NCBI GenBank assembly: GCA_023935145.1
Contig: CM043700.1
Coordinates: forward strand, 102,231,400-102,295,399
Direction of reading: 5' to 3'
DNA from: Bretschneidera sinensis
Lineage: Eukaryota; Streptophyta; Magnoliopsida; Brassicales; Akaniaceae
DNA: 64,000 nt
A program made the translations under genes and the position numbers. Below are positions 53,071-64,000 of the stretch, in pieces; position 1 is the first letter of the stretch, and each line of letters begins with the position of its first letter. Under the pieces are notes generated by a model. It saw nothing but the letters and a program-made list of their open reading frames with translations, did not search any database and was not told where the DNA came from.

Positions 53071-55160
53071 ATAGTTTCTTGTTATGTAATGAATCATGTA
53101 AAGCATAAAACTTTGTTTCCTTTCCCCTTTAAAATTTCTAGTACTGATTATAGCAATGAGTTTCCTTAACACGTCTTAAGGTTGGAGCTCTTCGAATGAA
53201 TCATTCTTTTCATGGCTTCTGTGATGCGTGTAACTCTTGCAATATTTACTTGCCAAATTCTATTGTAAAATATCTTTCTTTTTTGAATTCTCTCCGCCAT
53301 TTGTGGCTTTACATGGTTTTCAGAGTTTATAATATTAGAAATTATGAGTAGTGCGAAAACTGAAATATCGTATCTCATGGTGGTATGAACTATGTGAACC
53401 ACGCAGTTGTTCCACTTTTTGATTTCTTCGGGCTCAGTTAATGATGCCTTAAACAAGGACTGTAACACTTCCAGTGCATGTTACCACACTATCATCTTTT
53501 TGGAGAATAACAACGTGTGTTTGATGGTACAGACTTTACGTTTGAAAATGGAAATTGGATGGAATTATTGGTTTTATTTGGTAGTAAAACTTTAGAGGAA
53601 AGCTCTGATTCCATGCAATTCCATTTTCGGGTTTCAATTCCAGGTAAATGTAATCATTGTTATTTGATCACAAAATGAATGGTCTGGTGGCTTATGTGTA
53701 GAGATTATTTTTCTTGCCTGTAAGATTTTTATTGATAAAAGAAGTTTTTACAACTATAGGAATGCCGCCGCCACTTGCCATTGGACGGCAATGGATAATA
53801 TGACAGAAGCATAGGATGCTGGAGTCAAACAAATTAGACGGCTTTATTACTCAAAACAAACCCACAAATTTGAAAAGGAAACCTTTATATTGATTCATCT
53901 TTGGAGTTATGGTAGCTGTAAACTAACTTCGCAACAAAAATGTGTTTCACCACCAAAAAAGAACTAAGCCAAGGAAGAACTGATTGAGAGCGAAAAGAGA
54001 AGGAAAGCGAAGGCAAAGGAGCAAGAGAGAAAGGAAGAGGAGAGATGGCAAAGAGAAGAGAATGAGAGAAGAGAAATGGAAGAGAGGAAGAGGAGTAGAG
54101 AAGGAGAACGAGAAAGAGAAGGAGTTGAGGAAACAAGCAAAAGATGAGATAAAAAAGATAGAAGAGAAAGAGAAGCAGCAGCGTGAAGAATCAAAAAAGA
54201 AAGGAAAAACTGAAGCACCAGATGATAAAGAAGAAATGATTACGAGTATGAAATTTGAGCTTTTTTTTTCAGGTTTCTTTTATTTTGTTGTCGAATTCCA
54301 AATCAATTCAAAACATATTTACTGTCCATTTAGAGTTCAAGGACTGACAAGTAGAGAGGATTTTGTGGGTAAATTAATAATATGTCGTTTGGATTCTAAT
54401 GAATCTTGGATTTTTCAGGTTTGCAGTCCCTTGTTAACGTTAACAGTAAGGAATTATAGCTTTCTAAACTTGTTCCAAATGGCACTGAATCATCCTCTGA
54501 GACAAACCAAATATGAAAACATTCATCAAGTTGTTGAGCTAATTACATTTGCACTATGCCATATTCCCCCCATAAAATATGGAAATACAAATTTCTGATT
54601 ATAAATCAAATTATATATTCAACTAATTAAGATGAATGTAACTTTTACATGATAGTAGTGATGACTTCCTCTAAACCTATCATTGTATAATACACCTGCA
54701 ACAACAGAACCAGTAGTAAGTCGTTGGCGTTGGCATAGCAGGCGATCCTGTTCGGACTGGTTACTGACTCGGTCCCTCAGCAGAAAGCTATCATTGACAG
54801 AATTCAGATTACTCACTAATTAATAATGAGTGTTTCTCGAAGATTATTTATACAATGAATTAAATATGCAAGAGATCACCAGCTAAGCCTGGTTGATGTC
54901 CTGCTAACAAGAGAGATTTCTACTCCTTTAAATTTTGCTCCAAAGCTACAAAAATTTACATCTGAAGCAGACTGGTAACAGGAGTTCATCCACCTCCATG
55001 AATTATGGGCACAGTTTCATTTAGCTACTGACAGTACGCTGCGGTAGGATTCTAACATTTACTAGCCAGATAATCATCATACATTGAGTTATCAAGACAT
55101 AACTTCGATGTCAGCAGCAATCAGGATGAGCGAATTTCATGTAAAATACAAGCTACCTAA
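53071..55160. other. Convergent intergenic region between MnmE and the ACC pseudogene
   Basis: It contains the presumed MnmE 3' UTR. At 53946-54240 lies a purine-rich stretch with two long, highly charged plus-strand frames (for example AKEEQERKEEERWQREENE-like Lys/Glu/Arg runs), which could be a fragment of a charged coiled-coil gene or simply a purine-rich repeat. Nothing else is recognised. Confidence 0.5.
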
Positions 55161-57774
55161 TTAACTGAGCACCTTACGAAGTTCATCAACTAATTGCACT
55201 CTGCTTGATGGCTCCACCTGCATTGGATTCAAACAATCACTTTCAAATTCCTAAAGATAAAATCAAGAATATTGTAAAAGCAAGAAATGACAAGTGGGTC
55301 TTTTACCTTGCTTAGAAGGGCAGAAAGACCTTGAGGTAAAGCTTGCAAATCTGATGTTAAATTCCCAATATTTGTCAGTTGAACCAATACCTTTTGGACC
55401 CGCAACTCCCTTAGCTTCTCCTCATAATTTCTAAGATCATCCTTCCATGTAAAGAAAGCTTCATCATCCACCCAAGCATCTTCTCTAACTCTTGCAATAC
55501 AGGAATCGGAAAACCAATTCTTGATCAAGTCAATTGCAGATTTATGTGACAGCTGATCTCCAGCAGCATCTTTCACAATCTTGACCTAAGAGCCCTCAGA
55601 AATTCTCCGACGCAACCTTCTACAGAAGAAAAAGCGGTAGGAACCCCAGTCCACAACTTGTCTTATTACCCCTTTTGCAGCCATCCTTAGGGAAGTACCA
55701 TGAAGTTCTGCAAATCTGGTGGCTATCTGAGTGTACACAGGCAAAAGCTGCTTCTCACGCATTCTTATCTTCTGCTGCAGAGATTCAAACATTCCATGGG
55801 CCTGACTGCTCTTGGCTTCTTGTAGCTTTGCCTTCAGATTGATAAGTTGCTGATCGAGCCTACCCATGCACTTCAGCAGCTTTTTTGTTCTAAATTTTAT
55901 CTCTATCATCCCTTCTGGCTCGAGGACGTTACCTTTAGCCGTTCGATCAGCATACATTTTGATTTGGTCTGAATTGATCCGACTGTCCACAACAACCCAT
56001 GCTCCACCACGGAGCTCCCCCATCATGGGAATATACACAAAAACTGGCTGTTTGTATGTTCTAAGGTTCTCAACAATAGTTGATCCAGCCTGAAGGATCC
56101 CCTCAAATAGGTCCCTCTGCCCACCTGAAAAACCTCTCCAGTTGGCAAGAATAAAAAGTGGAAGCTCTTCTCTGTTGAAATCCATCAATGCTTGAGCTGT
56201 CTTGGTTTCAGAATCTGGAAACCATACTTGCCCAGCTTGAGGGACAACCCTCTCATGGGAGTCGAGCTGTCCTGGGTCAGCAGGGATCACTTGCATGACA
56301 GTCTGCGTCTCAACTGCAACTATTCCTACAGGAATTGCCCCAAGCTTTGCTCTTCCTGTCACAACCGTCCTTGCCCAGCCTTCTAGTGTCTCAACAAAGC
56401 TATCCTTGTCAAAAATGCCCCCCAGCCACTTTCCACTACTATCAGTAACACCACCAACAGTGGCGCGAGGATCACAAGAGTTTTCAGGGAGGTACTCCAC
56501 AGGCCTCTCTGGAGGATATGAGGGGCTTAAAATAGAAAGTGCACCACCTATAAAGGGAGGAATACAGCTGAGCCACTTCAAAATAGCTGATGCACCTTCA
56601 AGATCATCTGAAACAGTAAGATGAACCACCCCATTGGTTGCCATAATTTTAGGTCCACCAAGTTGCATGTGGGAGCTGTACACTTCACGGCCAAGCAGTT
56701 TGTTTAATGCAGAGAAGCCAGTCAAAATAATGGGCTGATCAAGCCTCTGTATGCACCGCATGCCAAGCCGAGCAAGATAAGCACAAATTCTCACAGTTCT
56801 CCCAGTGACATATGTCAAGGTAAAGGTTTCCAGGTAGGCCCTAGAATACGCACCAGCAATGGCCCCTCTTCCTGTTAAGTTCTCAACACCCCAAGCCATC
56901 CTCCTTTCCAATAATGGTATCTATCACCCATCGGGTTTCTCCAGTTGCCAGCTTCATCTCATGTGCAATCACAGATGATCCCATCATAGCATATTCCTCA
57001 GGGGTTAAATATAGATACTGAAAACCACGCTCAGGGCATGATTCATCCGACCAACCAACTTTAAAACATGCTTTGACTTCCTCAGCTACCCCAATACGGG
57101 CACCAGAGTTTGATGCCAAATAAATTGAAGGTAGTTTTTTAGCACAAGCAAGATCAATCACTGGCGAGGAAGAATGCATCCTCTTAGGGGCCAAAAGAAC
57201 CAGCTTTGAAGGTCACATCATTTGCAACTATCATAATTTTCCTTCCAGAAGGGAACTCAGGAGTAGACATTTCCATACACCAGGCTACCATGCCAACATC
57301 ATTAAGCCCAGGTGGGCGCTCCACATAGACAAGAGGAGTACCCCAGGAACCTTTCTGGTTGGCAAGTACGAGCTCCGTGACTTTGAAAAGAACTTTATCC
57401 TTGGGTTTCTTGATACTAGGGAACTGGGAAACCCATGACTGTTCCAAGGCTGCCTCAAATGCCTGAAAACAAGATATATCGCTAGAAATATAAGTTGTGC
57501 TGCTGCCTACTTTTAAGCATACGCATTTATAACAAAAGGGGAGGGGGAAGGTAAGTGATCAATGTATATAGTTGTAAAGGCATGAACCATTGCCCACCAG
57601 TGGAAAATCATAGCAGTAAGTTGTGCTGCTCCTCCTTGCCAGTAGACATTTCCGATCTAAAACCCCCAGAGGCAGATAGTGAGTATTTACCGGTACACCA
57701 TGCAAAGGACCCCGCGCAGAGATTGAATGGTATACCACAATGTGTTTGCTGGTGTCTTCTAATTCTCGGTATAT
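55161..57774 (-). pseudogene. ACC1: ACC1 pseudogene: carboxyltransferase exons
   Basis: Exons 57774-57598, 57462-55308 and 55217-55161 encode the C-terminal carboxyltransferase of homomeric acetyl-CoA carboxylase (YCYDFPL; ERPPGLNDVGMVAWCMEMST; ASNSGARIGVAEEVKACF; DQPIILTGFSALNKLLGREV; MMGELRGGAWVVVDSRIN; NVLEPEGMIEIKF) up to the last residues LVDELRKVLS. The part from ATG 56911 to 55586 is open for 441 codons. Lesions: TAA at 57184-57186, single-base insertions near 57160 and near 56893, and TAG at 55586-55588 where relatives have Leu. Conserved glycines are replaced in TGRTVRICAYL. Splice sites here look normal. Confidence 0.92.
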
Positions 57775-58352
57775 CTGAATGTCATATCCCAGTAGTTCAA
57801 TTATGATATGACCCATATCCATTTAACTTGAATTTTCAGTAATATAGAAACATATGTATGTATCTCCGCTTTGGCATTGAGGTTACCTATCATGATTATA
57901 TCATACCTCGCCCATATGGCATCACTACTGAATACATGAACTAGAGAGTTGCTCACAGGAAACAATTGGGGAAGTTTACCAACCTACCAACAGTTTTGCG
58001 CACATTTTCTCAGTTCTCCCTACTATGCCATATCACATTTTCATGCTTGTCTCTTCATTTATTTATCATGAACAAGGTTAGTTTTTACTAGAAAAGTTTG
58101 ATTCTAAAATTTTGTTTTGCTAACATTTATCCAAAAAAAAAAAAAAAAAAATTTGTTTTGCTACCAAAACTGTTAGGCCAAAGTTTTTGAACCTACCAGC
58201 ACTTTGGAGGAACAACTGTTTTGGTTGGAGCAACATCTTACCATTCAGTTCACTATATTAATTATATTAAATAAACTGAAGAGTGGATATCCTTTATTAT
58301 CTGAAAACTAACTCAAGATAGAATAATCAAATGACTCATAAGTAATACTTAC

Positions 58353-61300
58353 ATGGACAGTGCAGGTATGACCAGTCACATTTGTTATTAAAAGCCTCCA
58401 AGCACCATTTGCCTGTCCAGAAGATGCCATCCAGAGCTTCACTTCCAAGATTGCCTCAATTGCAGCTACTTCTTGCCCAGGATTTATGTCAACTCTCCTG
58501 ATGAGAACAGTCAAATGAAAGGACACATTCACAAAGTTCAACAACTTAATCCCAAAGAACAAAGAAGGGAAAGGAACAAATATATGAACATCATTACTTG
58601 GGATACGGCACAAGATCATCTATTTGTTGCTCACGTACGATACAAAGGTACATATGAGTGTGGTCAGATTTAATGGTAGTATTGTGCACCTTAAGTTCCA
58701 ATTCCTCCATTGCAGCCATTAAGGGCCTCAAAATGCTTCTCGAAGTAAAGGTAAGAGTCCACTGATTACAGGTTGTTTTCCTGTCCATCCCTTGATATGC
58801 CGTAAGCCCTTCATTTGTTGTAGGTTGCCTGACAAGCGTTCTGAGGAACATTCTCTGGATTGGTACTGCTTGTCTACGACGGTGTACATGTGCCATTTGT
58901 GGTCCCGGGACATAATATACTGTATATTTTCACACCCTTTAAGCTTATCCAGGATCAAAACAAAAGCTAATGAACTTCAGATCATGGGCATCCAGATATC
59001 GATTTGCTTTTTCAATTTTATCATTACTTTATTTTGTTTCATTTTTTATGAAGTACATAAAGGGGCTATGGAGGATATAATAACAAACCAATTCAAGATA
59101 GATGGATAGAGGAGGTTCTAGATGGCGCAATAGAGGGTCTTCCTCATAATAGAGCTTTTAAGCAGTCCAGTGAAATTAGTGTCTCATAGGCGCTCACCCT
59201 TCATCCCTCTGTATGATACACCTAATAACCCCAACACCTGCAGTGCGCAGACTGGAGCCTACTTCTTGCTCTTTAAGTATTTTGGCTAACTTGTTAATTC
59301 TCTCTTGAGCCTGATCCTCATCACCACTGCGAAGAGTCAAAGGATAATACTGATAAATAAGGAGGATCATCATAAAGTTCTATTCCCCTTATTGACATAT
59401 ACAAGATTGGTTTCTTTGGTTTTGTATTTTATTGAAAAAACGAGATAAAGAAACTATGGCACTGTTTCTCTTCCAAGGTAAGACCATCAGTGGTTTGGAT
59501 TCTGTAAAGACCCAATTCAGATCCATCCAAATCCAGTCAGATCATAGATTACTTGCCTCTGAATCCTAGCTAACTCTATGCTTCAACATCAATACAACGT
59601 ATAAATTACTACTGATTTTTCTTTGTTTCAGGAGAAGAGAAATTTAGTTCACAGTTAAAAGATTTCAATGCTAGAAAAAAGAGTGGAAATCCTGTGTACC
59701 TATCCTGAAGCAAACTCATCTGATTGTTGATGCCCACCAAAGCAATGTGTCATATTACCAGAAGCTAGCTGGTTCTATATATCCATTTAGGATCACTTCA
59801 TGAGGCTTATGAGTTGTTTCCCTCAATGCAGCATTTAAAATTGCAGGAAAAAATTGAAGGGATTTAATTATAACCATAGTTCCCCATTTCCTCTCACTCT
59901 GCTTCTCAACCAATGGTTTATCAAACATTTGATCTTCAGACCCATTCTTTCTTTCAATATGCTCTTCCAAGAACTCCCATGAAGCAATGAGACCACATCT
60001 GTGCCACTGCATCCTCACACTCTCTTTAACAAGATATGGCTGATCCAGGATACAATTAAAATGAGGGAAAGATTGTCCATATATAAATAAGAAGGTTGTA
60101 AGAGTTTGAAAGACAGTACCTGGTATAGTCTACGGACATAGGTCTTGACAACCTGCCTTTGGAGGGTGTGATCACTGTGATCAAACAGCCCTACAAGGGC
60201 ATCTTCAACAGCTAAAGGAGCACTCACGAGCTTCCATCCTTTCATTAATGGCACTTTTCCTCTTGGGAGTATCCATATTTTCACCATCCTCAGTAAACAT
60301 TTCTAATTCGGAAAGGCTTCTAGCAATGTTTGATCGAAGTTCACTCACTTGGGTTTGTTCCAGCAGCTGACTTGCCTCAAGTGCCAACTGCATGTACAAT
60401 TTGGTATCAGGTCTCACGTTCAAATGTTTATAATATTGACAAAGAAAAAACAACCAGTGATCATCATGAAATAACATATGGACTAGAGGAACCCAAAGGA
60501 TGAAACAATAATTTTTTCTCTTCCTATGCCAGATTTCAGTGTGTTTAGAAATACTAAAACGATGATGAATATAGAATGAATTCAGAATATGTTTAAAACT
60601 AGCTATTCATGTTCAAGAGTAAGTGCAATGGCCAACCTCAGAATTTGGTATGGTTAAGTGCAGAGAAACGAATTAGCTTATCCCTGTATGCAGCAGGGTT
60701 CGGGTAAACAAGTTGTTCCATGAGCCGTAGTGTAAGTTTATTTTTACTCTTGATACCCTGCAAGAAAATTAATGAACATAACACTTGTACAAAATAAGAT
60801 CCAAAGGAATCAAATGAGGACAACAAACCGAAAGAAGACAGCACAAAGAATATCATAATTTGATACCTGATGAGAAAGCACAATATAACATGAAGCAAGT
60901 CTCCTTCAAATATTATAAAGCAACAACATTGAATTTTATGGAATCATTCAAAAAGTTCTTAATTAAGATTCATAAATATCAATTATTAGAATATCATTAC
61001 AAATTGCAGGACCAGGACCTACCTTGCAGTATGCTGCCCAATCATCTATATAAACTACAAATCCTCAAAATACTTTACAAAAGGTTCAACATAAAGGAGT
61101 ATTAGGCGAATAACTTTTTTTAGACAGAGGGAAAACCAGAGTCATTTCAAAGATATCTAACTATAACAAGACCTAAAAGAGAGAGGAAAACTATAGTTCA
61201 AAGATATAAGTTTTATTTGATGCCCTAACCATTAACAGTTAAAACTTTTGTTGGCTCAAATAATCAAGACAGGCTATCCACATTATCACCTACATATGAT

Positions 61301-61614
61301 AGAAGAATTGTTTTTTTGGTACACTGGTGGGGAGGGGGATCGAACTCTAGTATCCTATATGAAGACCTAAATGTGACCACTAGGCCAAGAGGCCCGGGTT
61401 TGGATAGAAGAATTTGTTTTCATGGTAACAAACTTACCTGGATGTTGTCACTAAATAATTCTTCAACTGACAGATACTCTTCAAAAAGGGACTGGACAAT
61501 AATGCGAGCATGACTCTCTCTTCCACCCTCTTAAGACTTCACAAGACTCATTAGAGGTTCAACGAGCCTTTCCTGGGCCCCTTTCACTTTTTCAGGACAA
61601 GAGGATAGATGAAC
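58353..61614 (-). pseudogene. ACC1: ACC1 pseudogene: central domain exons, heavily damaged
   Basis: Exons seen: 61614-61438, 60757-60637, 60387-60120, 60039-59700, 59326-59089, 58949-58598 and 58497-58353. They match the central region that links biotin carrier and carboxyltransferase (EKVKGAQERLVEPLMSLVKS; LTLRLMEQLVYPNPAAYRDK; NIARSLSELEMFTEDGE; GLIASWEFLEEHIERKN; QERINKLAKILKEQEVGSSL; FLRTLVRQPTTNEGLTAYQG; MAAMEELELKVHNTT). Lesions: TAA at 61531-61533; stops at 59194-59196, 59176-59178 and 59158-59160; frameshifts near 60640, 60228, 59750 and 58865; a ctg in place of the acceptor cag at 58950-58952; and an in-frame loss of about 23 codons near 58443. The exon expected between 61438 and 60757 was not found. 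Confidence 0.93.
61312..61402 (-). mobile_element. Short tRNA-derived retroposon (SINE-like) in an ACC1 intron
   Basis: On the minus strand the body begins cccgggcctcttggcctagtgg (A box TGGCCTAGTGG, near 61390-61375) and has the B box GAGTTCGATCC near 61336-61349, then ccccaccagtgtacc and an A7 tail. It is flanked by a direct repeat gatagaagaatt(t)gtttt at 61298-61314 and 61403-61420. Promoter boxes, A tail and a long target duplication together mark Pol III retroposition. Confidence 0.75.
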
Positions 61615-61710
61615 CTGCAACAAAAATTGTATGCCACGGGCGTTTCAGTAAGTAGAAAATGGAAAAACAAAATATACTAGTAAATAAAGAATGTGATATA
61701 AGGAACTCAC

Positions 61711-62918
61711 TTCAAGAACACCTCTCAATAGTTTGGCAGGAAAGTCAACATTCTGGGAGTTTGAAATTCCCTCAAACTCTTTATATTTTGATTCCAACTG
61801 ATACAAGTGCATGGATCGAGACAAAAGCAGTAAAAATATAAATCTAAAGCCATTATACCAGCATGAAAATAGAGATCATGATAAACATTTACCTCATTTC
61901 TGAGATCTTTGGGAAGACGGGTTGCAAGGACAGCCAAGCATTCTTGCCATTGAAGGAAAGGGGGTTCAGGACTATCAAGACAGTTAAGTATGCTTTGAAC
62001 TACCTGCAATAAATGTAAAGCTTCAAGAATATCAAAACTTGACAGCATCTTAAATTTGCAAGGTCAAACACTTAAAGTTTTTATTTTCTTTTTTGTTATT
62101 GTGATGATGGAGACCGAGATCAAACCCAGGACATGCCCACACAAGGAGGGAGGTATGACCGTTGGGCTAAGCCAAAGACCACCAACACCTAAAACGCATT
62201 GAAAGACGGGCAAAATTGAATTACATTGATTAAGAGGACAGTTTGGAAATATAATTTAAATATTATTATACGGGAAGAAAGTACTTCATCAATGTTATGC
62301 TCATAACCAGCAAGGATCATTCGGGCTGCATTTAAACTTGCAGCACATATCTGATGAACTTTATCAGAAATTGCCATTGGCGGTCCCAATAATGGGAAGC
62401 TTCCATGGAAGAGTTCAGCTTTTTTTACGGCCAAAGGATCATCTAGATCCAGCCTTGCTATAAGCTCACCAGCCTATAAAAAAAAAGTGGCTTGTTAACT
62501 TTTAGAAGAATAAAGTCTGTATATTTCTCACATGGTACACAATTTACCTGCAATGCTTGACCTTCAGACATTGTGAAATGAATAACTCCAGAAGTAGGTG
62601 AAAGAAGAGGCATGCACATCTTCATGACCTCAACCTCTGCATATGGTGTATCAGCATCAATATGACTACCATCTGAAACCAAATACCTCAGCAGCTTGCA
62701 TGGTGTCTCTGCTACTAACTTCGATGGATTGTGGTCAATCTGAATACAAGAAGATAAACAAGTAATCTCATCTCACTTTCATAGAGTGGAAAGGAGGTTA
62801 GAACAACGGGAAAGAAAGACATATGCGGCACCTGTAGCAAGCAAGTCCTTCCATCAATCAGAAGGTGAGTTCCAGCTGCTTCTTCCTCTGCATATATAAC
62901 ATGGCTATTTCCATCCAA
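61711..62918 (-). pseudogene. ACC1: ACC1 pseudogene: biotin-carrier region exons, still open
   Basis: Five consecutive exons are open with canonical splice sites: 62918-62832 (LDGNSHVIYAEEEAAGTHLL), 62739-62548, 62473-62285, 62003-61893 and 61797-61711. The second holds the biotin attachment site EVMKM (near 62620) in the biotin carboxyl carrier domain of homomeric ACCase. All junctions keep phase 0. The biotin-carboxylase exons that should precede are not found at 62919-63830; they lie beyond the LTR at 63831 or are lost. In a functional enzyme this domain carries the carboxyl group from the biotin carboxylase to the carboxyltransferase site in the cytosol. Confidence 0.92.
62078..62183 (-). 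mobile_element. Second tRNA-derived SINE-like retroposon in an ACC1 intron
   Basis: On the minus strand: tttggcttagcccaacggtc (A-box-like), then gggtttgatctcgg (B-box-like, near 62112-62128) and an A-rich tail (ataacaaaaaagaaaataaa). Possible target duplication acacttaaa (62068-62077) and acacctaaa (62184-62192). The sequence is not a copy of the one at 61312. Confidence 0.6.
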
Positions 62919-63830
62919 CTGTAACAAATGGAAGTGGCCACCCAAAGATGAGACATCAAGTATATTTATATGTACATACATACACACTATTACGAATTTC
63001 TGATCACACACAGGACCCACTATGGCAAACCTCTGTCCAGTATTACGTAAACGAAGTTAAAAACAAAGTGGCCTAAATCTACCTATATTTGTGGATAAAA
63101 AAAATTACCTTCCCCAACTTCAGTTTCCAGTTTATTATATGAATAGCTTTCCTATACCAAGCAGAGTAAAACATTTAGAATCTGGCAAAGCTATAGAACA
63201 CAAAACATGCACTGGACTTGTTCCTGGAACAAGGAAATGCCGTTTTCAATTCTCTCAACAACTATATCAGAATGAAGAATCAAAATAGATTCTAAACAAG
63301 ACAAACAAAAAGAAAGGAGGGTAGAGACTACTCAATAAATGAAATACCTAAGGATGTTCTGTTGAGCTATTTGAGGCTTATCCAACTTGAGTTGTGAGAG
63401 TTGCTTCTTTTTCTTTTCGAAAAAGAACAAAGGATTTAGGACTTAAATGTTTATTTTATTTGATGGTTTTATGAATCTATTTGACATTCTAATTTTATAC
63501 CTAGACATAGCTTTGAATCATTTTTTTTCTCGAGCCGTACCAGTAGAACCATTTATTAGAAATATTGTTGCCAATTATTCGCAGAAGAACTATTACTCTG
63601 CAAAGCATCTTAACCTGTATTGCTTAGGGAGCTGCATATTGGCACTATCACGTGACCAGCACTAATCTAACACCATCTGATGTTTCCAGGTAATATAAAA
63701 CTTAACAAGACCAAAAAATCTTGGGTACTGCATATGAGGTACTGGTACGCAAACAAGTAAGCGTCTTTGTACCCCAACCACTAGAGATCCAAATTGACGA
63801 TCCACACGGGATACAGTAATGATGTGATAA
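62919..63830. other. Non-coding sequence upstream of the ACC1 remnant
   Basis: Likely an intron. I see no exon of the biotin-carboxylase domain on the minus strand and no other gene. Confidence 0.5.
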
Positions 63831-64000
63831 TGTTGGAAATCACCTCACAAGAATGCCCAGGTGATGATTCCCAAACACTCAAGTCTAGAATGACTTGTAA
63901 TGAAATGAAACAGCAAAAGAAAGAAAGAAAGAAAGAAAAGAACACAAGCAATTTGTTATCGAGGTTCGACAATGTGCCTACGTCCCCGTGAGCTACTCTA
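63831..64000 (-). repeat. Partial LTR of the Copia-A family
   Basis: From tgttggaaatcacc onward it matches 4359-4530 (ccaaacactcaagtctag, atgacttgtaatgaa, ttatcgaggttcgacaat, cctacgtccccgtgag). It includes an expanded (aaag)n at 63916-63940. No primer-binding site adjoins the left edge, so this is either the outer end of a 3' LTR of a minus-strand element lying to the right, or a solo LTR. Confidence 0.88.

Noticed and set aside
53984..54598. 204-codon plus-strand frame as a real gene
   Set aside because: The first half is a purine-rich repeat and the second half shows no family resemblance; kept only as a possible fragment.
57184..57194. Possibility that the ACC1 stops mark unrecognised short introns
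   Set aside because: No donor or acceptor sites flank the lesions, and homologous protein continues directly on both sides.

Overview
This is nuclear DNA of a flowering plant, most likely a eudicot. It has spliced genes with short exons and AT-rich introns, an organelle-targeted MnmE gene, a homomeric (eukaryote-type) acetyl-CoA carboxylase sequence, and dense Ty1/copia and Ty3/gypsy LTR retrotransposons with tRNA-Met-type primer sites, plus short tRNA-derived retroposons. The species cannot be read from the sequence.

Layout: (1) 1-5253, a decayed minus-strand copia element (Copia-A) cut by the left window edge, ending in its 5' LTR at 4359-5253. (2) 6682-43818, a composite Ty3/gypsy structure on the plus strand with the order LTR1 - internal 1 - LTR2 - internal 2 - LTR3, i.e. 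two internal regions sharing a middle LTR. LTR1 is compound: two truncated LTR copies stand in tandem in front of a complete one. Internal 1 lacks most of gag and all of pol. Internal 2 carries gag, protease, RT, RNase H and integrase remnants of Tat/Ogre-like type, an antisense open frame and a minisatellite before the 3' LTR. (3) Two later insertions sit inside it: a Sirevirus-like copia element at 19037-29204 (minus strand) in LTR2, and a 399-bp solo LTR at 36251-36649 in the RT domain. (4) 43819-47158, AT-rich intergenic DNA with an (AT)n tract, a fold-back MITE-like element and telomere-like heptamers. (5) 47159-53070, an apparently intact ten-exon gene for the organellar tRNA-modifying GTPase MnmE (568 residues). 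(6) 55161-62918, minus strand, convergent with MnmE: a clear pseudogene of homomeric acetyl-CoA carboxylase (ACC1 type), with several in-frame stops, frameshifts, an in-frame deletion, an exon I cannot find and a lost splice acceptor. Its biotin-carrier exons remain open. Its introns hold two short tRNA-derived retroposons. (7) 63831-64000, an LTR of the same family as Copia-A, running off the right edge and inserted upstream of (or within) the ACC pseudogene.

Only MnmE looks functional. It would act with MnmG in modifying U34 of organellar tRNAs. The most unusual signals are the Sirevirus's 12-bp palindrome clusters (7 sites in each LTR and 11 more placed with a TATA-like box just upstream of its envelope-position ORF), the three-LTR gypsy composite with a compound LTR carrying three TATA boxes, and the heavily damaged ACC1 copy.
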